A DNA stretch of 64,000 bases from assembly GCF_027580225.2 (NCBI RefSeq), contig NC_073339.2:42452501-42516500 (forward strand), written 5' to 3'. The position numbers were made by a program, and so were the translations under genes. The notes below the pieces were generated by a model. That model was not told the DNA's origin, did no database searches, and saw only the letters and a list, made by a program, of their open reading frames with translations. Below, piece after piece: positions 54,824-64,000 of this stretch. Every line of letters begins with the position of its first letter. Position 1 is the stretch's first letter. The DNA comes from Misgurnus anguillicaudatus. Lineage: Eukaryota; Chordata; Actinopteri; Cypriniformes; Cobitidae.

Positions 54824-55083
54824 CAGGTGAAGTGATACCTTGTTTTTATACTGTTAATTTTATTTGAACCCCTTTACTGCTGTTTTTCTGAACCGTATAC
54901 TTCTTATGTTTGCAGATAATGCAAGGTGTGGGGCCTGCTTGGATGTGTAAAGACCATGGGCTTAAGACCTTAGAGCCTGTGTTTTTACTGGCGCTGCCTC
55001 TCCATCCTCTGCCTCTACCACTAAAAAAGTGCTAAACAATATGTTTAGGTTCTGCACATCACTGATTGAAGAAAAATGATTTG

Positions 55084-55930
55084 TAAAGCCCTTTTCACAC
55101 AGATATTCCGTAAGATACACTGCACAAGCATCCTGGAATTTTACGGGACCGCTTGATATTTTATTCATTCACACTGCCAAGTTAACCCGGCATATGTGAT
55201 GGTCCCGGAAAGACACGTGACCTGTTGAAAGTCCCGCCCTCTCTTCTACGCAGCGTCTGAAGTTTGCATATTATTTATAATTTCTCTCTCCAGAAACAAC
55301 TCGCGTGCATTTTTGTTTATGATAAGACTACAAAGGAGCGCGTGAACGCACAGTTCTATTCTGGTGAATGATCTCAGCTTCAGAGTGGATATTTGACGAG
55401 CTCCCTGATTTCTGCTTTGATACAGTTTTCAGACATTTCTCATCGTGATTGTTTATATGCATTTAAAACCTGCATTTTGAGGAGCTGAACGATATTATAT
55501 TGTTGGGTTGACGTGCGGGTATTTTCGTTAATTATAGCTCAAATGAGCACGTGACGCGATATTCTTTTATGCTGCTGAATGATCTCCGTTTCAACGCAGT
55601 AAGTAACGAGCTAACTTACCTGATAACTGCTTCAATCTAGTTTGCAACATTTCTCGTGGTGAATGTTTATATGCATGTTATCTCTCGTTGTAAGGAGCTG
55701 AACCATAACTTGTGTTGTGATGATGACGCGCGCGTCCTCACTTCGACACGCCGATTACGGCATTCTTGCGGCTTCTTGTTCACACAGAGGGTTACCCGTG
55801 TATCTTACTAGGTCCTCTTTCCGGCAACGATCCCAGAAGATTAACGGAACCAGTTTTTGTTCACACAGACGCTTGTCTGGCAATTTTACGGGTATTTTCT
55901 GGAACCAGAGGTCTGTGTGAATGGGGTTTA
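55084..55930. mobile_element. About 850-bp MITE with TAAAGCCCTTTTCACACAGA ends
   Basis: TAAAGCCCTTTTCACACAGA at the left is mirrored by TCTGTGTGAATGGGGTTTA at the right. Inner repeats CGTGAC, TGCTGAATGATCTC and GGTGAATGATCTCAGC occur as degenerate pairs. No coding sequence was recognised. Confidence 0.65.
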
Positions 55931-56016
55931 ACTTTCATCAGGGAAAAACACATGCTACATATATTGGTTCCACCTGTTCCCTTAACATGGGTAATAAACC
56001 AATTTCACATCGTTTA

Positions 56017-56508
56017 GGGGTCTTATTTATAAAACTGTGCATAGGATCCTTACCAAAAGTCCACGTACACACAAAAGCCAAAAATGGCATACACCAAAAA
56101 AAACACTAATACTTATAAAACAAAGCACTGTTCCCTTTATAAATCACAGATCACCTGCAAGTGTTCATACATGAATCATTCTCAGGTCCCACCCTGCAAG
56201 CCCATCTCCCATAAATTTTTATTTTTTTTATAGATCACAACCTTTGTGTGGGAACTGCCGTACGCACAAAACGGGGCTGGAAATGTGCGTACACCAGTTC
56301 CCAAGGTTGTGATCTATTAAAAAAAAACTTAATGGGAGATGGGCTTGCAGGGTGGGACTTGAGGATGATTCATGTATGAACACTTGCAGGTGATCTGTGA
56401 TTTATAAAGGGAACAGTGCTTTGTTTTGTCTAAGTATTTTTTGGCGTATGCCATTTTTGGCTTTTGTGCGTACGTAGACTTTTAGTAAGGATTTATAAAT
56501 GAGACCCC
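56017..56508. repeat. 492-bp long hairpin (GGGGTCTTATTTATAAA ends)
   Basis: GGGGTCTTATTTATAAA and TTTATAAATGAGACCCC are the ends. The arms match for more than 200 bp (AGTGTTCATACATGAATCAT, GCAAGCCCATCTCCCAT). The short loop near 56250-56280 contains CGTACGCACAAAACGGGG. A related fragment is at 18104. Confidence 0.88.
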
Positions 56509-57969
56509 AGGTGTCTGGTCTTGTTGATAATAACGATGCCATAATTGAAAAGGTAAATTTTGTAGGTTGTTTTTATTATATTACTGTTAATACACTGCAT
56601 CTACATTTGTACTACTCTTATACTTTTACTACACTGCACATGTGTATGTATATACACTGTATATGTTGCCATCCCCCAGCGATTTTCTATGTAACTGTTA
56701 TAATAATCTTAAACCATTTGTCTTTGATGCAATTTTGCTCTGCTATTTAAAGGCTACTGCTAAAACATTGCATATTTAATTTATACTACTGTAAACATGC
56801 TACTTACTTCACTGCATGTCTATACAATATACTACCAACCTTCCTTTGCAGTTTCTTCAATAAAAACTTCCTCTCTTCTCCTTTGTTCGCTTTTTATCTT
56901 TGTGATATTTGTAAAATAGCTGTAGCACTGCCTGTGGTAGCTATAGTGTTAGCTAGTGTGACTAACTTGTTTTTCGGTTCCTGGCTTTGTAACTTATATG
57001 CCTGTATTCTTGTATAATGCTTTCTCTGCATTCAAGGTCTTTCCACAAAACATTGATTAAATCAATTTCTGCCAACTTGTGCCTGTGAAGGGAATGGTGG
57101 GTCCACTACCCTCAGATACATGCATGCAGCACTTCATTTTTTGACATTTCTTTCCAGTAAACATGATAAAGCAGGGAAAATAATTGTCTGTCTTGCTTTA
57201 TGACGTTGTGTTTCCAAGCGATAACAGATATCAGAACGGTGTATTTATTAAAGATTACAGGACATGACAAAGATGGTTACATAAAATAAAAACAGTAAGA
57301 ATGGGCAACGTTACCTCTACATTCACATTTTGTGTCAAACTGAATATTAAAACTGCATTAGAGGCTAAAATTAGTTAACAAGTTCAATCTTTCATGCGAA
57401 ACTCGCCAGTGTGTTGACACGCGTCATCACTTTTCCCCGCACGCTATTGGATGAAGGCAACAAATACGTCATGAACTTCGGACCCCAAACGTAGCTGCTT
57501 GCTCTATTCGCCGGGAAAATAACCTGAAGAAAGTTACCGATATTATAGTAATGTGCAAGGTATGTAAGTGGCAACAATTTTTATTTGCTTTGTTGAAAAG
57601 CGTAGCGGTTACATAAAAAAAACTGGGTTATCCATCACCAGAGATCGTCTGATAACACGAAATCTCCCCTCGGCCCACCGTCTAAGAGGCCCAAATCACT
57701 TTCAGTTTCGGTTTACTGTAAATGCAGCCTGATCTCAGAAAGACTGATCTTACCTACATCATTTTTAGTCATTAAGACTAACAATAAAAAATATAAGCAT
57801 ACCTTGAGCCATAACAAAGTGTCAGCTAAATTACACTGTAAAAAATGATATTTCTAAATAAAGTAAGCATTATCTATGACAGTTATATCACACATGGCAT
57901 TCATGCTTCAATCAGCAACTAACATCAGCCTGCACTGGTTCTAAACATTACTTTTATAAATGTGACCTT

Positions 57970-59130
57970 TTTACAGTTTTTTACAGACGCTAGGACACAT
58001 TTCTCAATACTTAGGTCACTTTTGCAAAACTCTTCACACAGTTCTCCTAAGCACGTAGGAGTTTTCCTTACTCAAACATGTTCTGAGGGCAGAAAGAATG
58101 TGATTGGTTCACAAAAACGACCAATCAAAATGCTTGTTACTGGTTTAAGCCCTCAGCGGAGCCTCCAAGGCAGCTTCTGCAGTGAAGCAGTTCGAGCTCA
58201 CCGTTGATCAGATGAGTAGCGCAGATATGGTAAGATAGGAATGAGACTGTTTTTGAATTCAGCTCGAAACGTTTCGAGTATTTAAGTGACGCGTTTTCAC
58301 GTGTCCGTGGCACGACTTTCTTTTTTGTGCCAGTTTCACGTATTGGTTACTCAATTGTTTTTCCTATTTTCTTACCATTGTCGCTTGGGATTGGGGTTAG
58401 AACAACTTTCTGTTACATAAAATGACATCCTCACTCTAACCCCAACTCCAAGCAAGAACAATTTAATTTTCGGACAAATAAATGTATAAACAATGTCATT
58501 TTTACCCAAACCCAACTTTATCCTCGCGCGAGAATAGTTTAAAAATGTGACGAAAACCACAAATCTAACCCCAATCCCAATCGACAATGGTTTGAAAAAA
58601 GGAAAAAAAACTGCGCAACCAACACGTGAAACCGGCACGAAAAAGAAAGTCGCGCCACGGACACGCGAAAACGCGTCACCCAAACACTCGAAACGTTTCG
58701 AGCCGAACCCAAAAACAGTCTCATTCCTATCTTACCATATCTGCGCTACTCATCTGATCAACGGTGAGCTCGAACTGCTTCACTGCAGAAGCTGCCTTGG
58801 AGGCTCCGCTGAGGGTTTAAACCAGTAACGAGCATTTTGATTGGTCATTTTTGTGAACCAATCACATTCTTTCTGCCCTCAGAACATGTTTGAGTAAGGA
58901 AAACTCCTATCTACTCTCCGCACGAACTTTCAGCTTGACAAAGCAGTTCATTTCTCATTCAAAATGCACTACAACTACCAAAACTCTTTATTCAGGTCTC
59001 AAATCAACTCATTCTTCCAGAACACTAGCAAAGGTTGACAGCAGACAAACAAACTTTGTCACCCACAAAACAATGACCTAAAAAACACTAACAACATTTA
59101 GCATTATACAATGTTTTCTTGTGTAAAACA
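57970..59130. mobile_element. Non-autonomous mariner/IS630-like element split by a foldback
   Basis: ACAGTTTTTTACAGACGC at the left resembles the ACAGTTTTTTCAATTG terminus at 62110. CACATTTCTCAATACTTAGG-type sequence continues to 58054 and resumes after 58913 (TTTCATTCTCATT, CCAGAACACTAGCAAAGG). The right end was not precisely located. Confidence 0.45.
58055..58913. repeat. Foldback element of the GGAGTTTTCCTTACTC family
   Basis: GTAGGAGTTTTCCTTACTCA is mirrored by TGAGTAAGGAAAACTCCTA. Arms of about 400 bp run through GTTCGAGCTCACCGTTGATC and AGCTCGAAACGTTTCGAG. The + arm near its end (58590-58700) has unusually many T-to-C changes relative to its mate (for example CGCGCCACGGACACGCG). Confidence 0.8.
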
Positions 59131-59162
59131 AGGACACATCTCTGTTTATAATTCACTGCAAT

Positions 59163-59568
59163 ATACAGTTGAAAGAAAAAGTATGTGAACCCTTTGGGCT
59201 TACTTGGATTTCTTCATAAATTGGTCATAAAATGTGTTCTGATCTTCACAATAATAGAGAAACACAGTCTGCTAAAACTAATACCGCACAAACATTATAC
59301 GTTTTCATGTTTCTATTGAACACAACATGTAAACATTCATAGTGCAGGGTGGAAAAAGTATGTGGAATCCTAGGCTAATGACTTCTCCAAGAGCTAATTG
59401 GAGCCAGGAATCAGCCAACCTGGGGTCCAATCAATGTGATGAGATTGCATGTGTTGATTAAAGCTGCTCTGTCCAATAAAAAACACACAACAGTTTTGAG
59501 TTTGCTGTTCTGAAGAAGCATTGTCTAATGTGAACTATGCCTCTCACAAACGAGCTCTCAGAAGACCT
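59163..59568 (+). mobile_element. 5' fragment of a Tc1-like transposon
   Basis: TACAGTTGAAAGAAAAAGTA followed by TGTGAACCCTTTGG is a terminus typical of fish Tc1-like elements. The fragment runs to about 59568, where a foldback starts after TA. No transposase domain is present. Confidence 0.6.
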
Positions 59569-59569
59569 A

Positions 59570-61964
59570 CACTGTAAAAAAAATTCCGTAGTTTTTACGG
59601 TAAAATACCGGCAGCTGTGGTTACCAGAACAATTCTGTAAAAAATACAACTTAAAACCGCAAAAACAACACCACCACAGTTGTATGCATTACAGCGAACT
59701 TTTGTAAATTTTACAAATCTTACCTGTATACAGAATTTCTTTGATTTATTAACTGTTTAGAAACTCTTCTTTTTTAATGGTAAAATGCAGATGTGATTGC
59801 CAGAAAATCACCTTAAAAATATATGAATATGTAAACAACTTTTTGTATTTCATAAATTAATATGTTATTCATATTTTAATATATGCAGAGAACCACTATA
59901 ATCCAGGTGATGGAAAAGACAGCTGCACAAAGAAACAAAGTTTGTTGTGAAATTATTACAAATTGTTTTCTAATTATTTGCCAACAACTTGAAAAGAGAC
60001 AGTGGGCATACACAAAGATTGTATCATACAAACAAATACAAAACAACATCAGGGTAAGTTTTCAATGGCTCAGTGTCTACATGAGTCCATTTTACAGAGT
60101 TCAAAAGTGACACTTAAATAATGACATGATGAATGAACATTAATGATGAAATAGAGAGCAGTCAAAACACAAGTACAACTGAACTACAGACAAAATCTTA
60201 GGTGAACATTAACTGTATAAATATAACATATAAACACACTCAAACGCTCAAGATCTCACCAGAGGAGAATTGAACACAGACACCATTAACGTCTACACTT
60301 ATTACAAACCAGTTTGACTTATTTCTGTCATACATTTACATAATCTCTTATTGAGAATTAACAGAGGGTTAGATGATGATTTATCAAAAATGTTGTGTTT
60401 GAAGTCACCATTATGGTGATCAGTGGTTGTTTTAGTTGGGGTCTTGAGCCTCAATGGTTAATTATTTCCTTTTTGTCCGTTGTGTTAGTGGGTTACACAG
60501 AGCACCTATTGATAATGAAAGGGGTTATAAAAACAAGTCTCCAAAATTTCTTTACTGTTAAGTGGTTGTATTTATCCACATGAAAGTTATTATTGACTGG
60601 TAGTTATAGTTAGAGAGAAATTTGTTTAATGTCTGGTGTATGTGGTCTTCTGCCAATATAGCTGTGGGCTAGAAAGAGTTTTGTAAAGTTTTGGTTTTGG
60701 GACTGGTTAAAATTTTTTTTTGAAACTTCATATTCATATCAAGATTCTACCTACAAATCTCAATAGTGGTGACCATCAAAAAACTAATTCAGATTAAGTG
60801 CAATGCATGCTAGATAAGTTTGTACTATGGTAATACCCAGCATGCATTGCGGCATGCAGCTTTCATGTTTTGGGTTACCGTTGTTGTGATTTGTATGCTG
60901 ATTCTTGATGTCTAGACTGATTTTGTTTAGTCACAGAATTGCCTGACATTATTTTTACTCGTTTTAAGTCTAATTGTCTAAATGTATTGCCGCTCTGTAA
61001 CACCGTCCCACAAGAAAATATTTGTATGGGGATCAGAAAAAACTTAATGTTCATGTTTACAGTTTTTTTGAGAACACCTGCTTGGTAAACTTTAAGATGA
61101 CTAAACCATCATTAAAAATCTACCCTCATCACTTGATTTAATTTATTTCAGCTTCTTAGGCCATAGCTTATGTGTATTGACATATTATTTTAACAGTCAG
61201 AGAAAGCTTAACCCAAAGACCTACGAGCCAAGTGCCCCATTTAAGGAAACAATGATCACCATAATGGTGACTTCAAACAAACCAAATAAAGTCAAACTGG
61301 TTTGTATTAAGTGTAGATGTTAATTGTGTTTGTGTTTAATTCTCCTCTGGTGAGATCTTGAGCGATTGAATGTGTTTATATGTTATATTTATACAGTTAA
61401 TGTTCATCTAAGTTTTTTTCTGTATTTCAGTTGTACTTGTGTTTTGACTGCTCTCTATTTTATCATTAATGTTCATTCATCATGTCATTATTTAAGTGTC
61501 ACTTTTTAACTCTGTAAAATGGACTCATATAGACACTGAGCGATTAATAACTTACCCTGATGTTGTTTTGTATTTGTTTGTATGATACAATCTTTGTGTA
61601 TGTCCACTGTCTCTTTTTAAGTTGTTGGCAAATATTTAGAAAACAATCTGTAGTCAATTCATCACAAACTTTGTTTCTTTGTGCAGCTGTCTATTCCATC
61701 ACCTGGATTATAGTGGTTTTCTACATATTTTAAGAAATGAATAAAATTATATTAGTTATTGAAATACAGGAAGTTGTTTACATGTTCATATATTTTTTTA
61801 GGGTGGTCTGCATCTGCATCTGCATTTTACCATTAAAAAAGAAGAGTTTCTAAACAGTTAATTAATCAAAGAAATTCTGTATACAGGTAAGATTTGTAAA
61901 ATTTACAAAAGTTCACTGTAATGCATTGAACAAATCTTACAATTACATTTTGTAAAAATTACAG
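59570..61964. mobile_element. 2.4-kb TA-flanked foldback with long arms
   Basis: CACTGTAAAAAAAATTCCG starts after TA (59568-59569) and the right end GTAAAAATTACAG precedes TA (61965-61966). About 59690-60430 is mirrored by 61240-61925 with high similarity (for example GTGATGG...CAGCTGCACAAAGAAAC and its inverse). The centre near 60770-60870 is itself palindromic (CAATGCATGC / GCATGCATTG). No transposase is present. Confidence 0.78.
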
Positions 61965-62744
61965 TAATATTATGAGCATTTTGTTGTCAGGAAACATAGC
62001 TGTCATAAGTCCACAGATTTACCTGATTTGTCTTAATTAGTTCAGTCAACACAATCCATTCTGAATGTTGACTGGATTTGAAAATAACCATTCATTTACA
62101 GTTTTTTCAATTGTTTACACGCAATTTTGAAAACTGGGTTCTTTTTATCAAAATATAATCACAGTTATCCAAACACCACACTCAATTTGCATAATTCCTA
62201 GATTGTTTGCAAAATGACACGTTTAAGTCAAAACATACACACTTCAGTCAAAACATATACACATATTTGTGAAAATGCTATTAGTTTTCATTTCAACCAA
62301 CACACTTCTCAATGATCAGACACTATTGCAGCCAGTTTCACACTGCTGTGATAAATAAAAAACACATTTGTAAAAAAATTATTTTAGGAGATAGCATGTG
62401 CTAGATTTTTGTCCAGACATTGTTATGTAAGGGATAATTTAGATAAAAAATTGTGACAAACCCACAACAATCTTCATGATTAGTTTGAGATAAGGGGAGA
62501 ATGTACACAAATAGGCCTACTATAAACTTAACAAGCACTGCACAACACTGATGCTGCAGAATGAATATTTCATTTATTTATTTCAATACTTACAGTATTT
62601 CTTACGATTGTCAGTTATAGTAATCAACCAACAATGAAATCATTGAAACAAATAACATCTGTAGACAAATAAAAAATAATGCATGAAGTACATACACTTT
62701 GACTCTGAAGAAAAACTTCTGTAAAAGAAACAAGTATACTGTAA

Positions 62745-64000
62745 CTATTCATCATCTCTCCGTCTGGCTGCATCAGGCCATAAGATTTCATCCACATCAC
62801 AGGCTATAGGTGTGTTCGACATCGGCTGCGGCTGGATGTAACCGATCAGCGAGATTAGCCGCGTGCAGGCGGGGAGGAGCTGAAAACGGAGACGTGAAGT
62901 CGGACGCGCTGTGGTTCCCGTAGGTTGCTGCATTTACGTCAGACATGGCTGATCACGTGCCGTTTGCTTGCTTAATCGCATTAAACATGATTTGTAAGAT
63001 GTAAACTACATAAAAAGTGAATTATACTGTTTTGAATGTCCGTGTATGAGCATGAGTGGAACTGAAGAGGCTTACAGGATCTGTTTTTACAAGAATAAAG
63101 TTTAACATAAGCATATATTATTTAAATACCAATGTAGTGGGGTCTATGTTTTTTATCCATTTTATTTGATAAAGATGACACAATATAACATCGCGACTAC
63201 ATGAAAATAGCTTTAACTGTTATAAAAATACAGATTTGTGAGCATTTGTGGAACTGAGGGCGTGATAATAAGCACGAAACACACGTGAATGTTGTCATGT
63301 GGTGAATCCGACCAATGGTGAAACAGCTGTGTCGTCATTACAGCCCGTGCAGCTCATCTTCGGGAAATGCGCTGGCTAACTCAGGCGGCTGATCTCGAAC
63401 CGCTCTCGCGGTACTTAAAAACCATATGACACAGTCACGTGCCTGCAGCGCCAGCTGAAGTCGGACAAAAATACTAACCGGAATGCACTGCTTTAAGTCA
63501 GCCACCGATCGGTCTGCGCAGCGCCGTATGAAGTCGAACACACCTGTTGTCTTCATTGGCAAGGCACCGTTGGAGGAATCGCCTCATGTGACGAATCCAC
63601 CCCTGCACAGAAGCTGCTTCGATATGATCACAGGCCTCCTCCATGGCCTGAATGAGGGGCACACGATCATAGGGCCACATGTCATATACCTTCCACCACC
63701 ATGCTCTTTTATTGGATTCAGGAAGGGGGAGTATGGGAGAAGGTATAAGACTTCAAATTCAGGGTGCTCATGGAACCAATTCTGGACCAGAGCAGCCCGA
63801 TGAAATAAGACATTGTCCCAAATGACAATGTACCTCATCTGGTCCACTTGGTTTAATGCTGTGACAATCTTGTGCAATCTGTCAAGAAATGCAAGTATTA
63901 GATTGCATTATAGGATCCCATATTTGCATGGTGGTGGAGGACCCCTTTTTGTGTAATAGCAGTGCAAAGGGTGATGTTACCCCTCGCTTCCCTGGCACAT
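62745..64000 (-). pseudogene. DDE transposase pseudogene (IS630/Tc1-mariner type)
   Basis: Reading on the minus strand from the window end: CAREARGNITLCTAITQKGV, then LAFLDRLHKIVTALNQVDQM, IVIWDNVLFHRA (second catalytic Asp in the WDN motif), LYLLPYSPFLNPIKE (third catalytic position), WKVYDMWPYDR, HMRRFLQRCLANEDN, and after the inserted MITE ACDVDEILWPDAARRRDDE followed by a stop. Frameshifts lie near 63888 and 63705, and a 738-bp MITE splits the last 20 codons. The element cannot encode a working enzyme from this copy. Confidence 0.8.
62808..63545. mobile_element. 738-bp MITE (AGGTGTGTTCGAC ends) inside the transposase
   Basis: AGGTGTGTTCGACATCGGCT at the left is mirrored by the right end GTATGAAGTCGAACACACCT. 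Its outer flanks join up in the transposase frame (NEDN before, ACDVDE after), defining the insertion. It is GC-richer than the surroundings at both ends. No target duplication is obvious. Confidence 0.8.

Larger units (their letters stand above)
53648..57690. repeat. 4-kb segment bounded by inverted AGACGGTGGGCCGAGG motifs
   Basis: AGACGGTGGGCCGAGG near 53655 is mirrored at about 57677-57692 (CTCGGCCCACCGTCT). A second inner pair, GTTGCCACT...TTGCACATT, occurs near 53775 and, inverted, near 57545-57575. Inside are CCAAT-type motifs (53870-53925), splice-donor-like GTAAGT at 54003, and an exon-like GTGTCTGGTCTTG stretch at 56511 ending at a GTAAAT donor. AATAAA with a preceding acceptor-like TTTGCAG lies near 56850. 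No protein was recognised. A decayed transposon and a non-coding transcript unit are both possible. Confidence 0.35.
62110..64000 (-). mobile_element. IS630/Tc1-mariner-type transposon, 3' part, running off the window
   Basis: The terminus ACAGTTTTTTCAATTGTTTA lies near 62098-62118. The minus-strand transposase begins beyond the window and ends at 62745. About 62120-62740 is AT-rich non-coding sequence of the element's 3' side. The other terminus is outside the window. Confidence 0.6.

Overview
This window looks like intergenic and intronic DNA from a teleost fish, most likely a cyprinid. It is AT-rich and split by introns with GT...AG borders. It is crowded with fish-type DNA transposons: hAT elements with 8-bp target duplications, TTAA-flanked MITEs, TA-flanked foldbacks and Tc1/mariner relics. 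It also carries a fish Ty3/gypsy retrotransposon and a pair of interferon-induced protein 44-like (IFI44-like) GTPase genes, a family that is expanded in fish. Nothing prokaryotic is present. No species is claimed.

Host genes. Two paralogous IFI44-like genes face each other tail to tail. Gene A is on the + strand (exons between 5081 and 17252; its first coding exon was not found). Gene B is on the - strand (first ATG at 42779, stop at 27879, with a 5' UTR exon and a TATA-containing promoter near 43190-43250). Exon lengths and phases match almost exactly between the two (34, 196/205, 150, 172, 101 and 171 nt). Gene B reads as a complete protein of about 294 residues with P-loop, DxxG and TKxD motifs. 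Gene A carries two copies of the 172-nt exon (10641-10812 and 15176-15347). Because 172 is not a multiple of three, only one can be used per transcript. Intron-1-like sequence just upstream of the second copy shows that gene A is probably a chimera left by deletion within an older tandem pair.

Mobile DNA. An apparently intact, young Ty3/gypsy element of the Mag type lies at 46766-51366. It has 182-bp LTRs that differ at one base, a serine-tRNA primer site, one 1327-codon gag-pol frame and a CTATA target duplication. It sits inside a TA-flanked foldback element (45292-51413) with relatives at 29784-31345 and 34865-37181. About fifteen copies or pieces of a roughly 440-bp TTAA-flanked MITE are scattered over the first 43 kb. 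Several hAT-type elements have readable 8-bp duplications (2949-3283, 14137-14396, 19227-21272, 26933-27136, 38262-40660, 41693-41874, 51494-52673). The right end holds a 2.4-kb foldback (59570-61964) and the C-terminal part of an IS630/Tc1-mariner-type transposase, broken by frameshifts and by an inserted MITE (62745 to the window end).

Layout: 1-5080 repeats; 5081-17252 gene A with TE-filled introns; 17450-27700 TE-only spacer between the convergent genes; 27802-43250 gene B; 43250-45290 unassigned DNA with a Tc1 relic; 45292-51413 foldback plus retrotransposon; 51494-64000 transposons and unassigned DNA. TE assignments rest on terminal inverted repeats and target duplications read by eye. 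Edges without a stated duplication are approximate.
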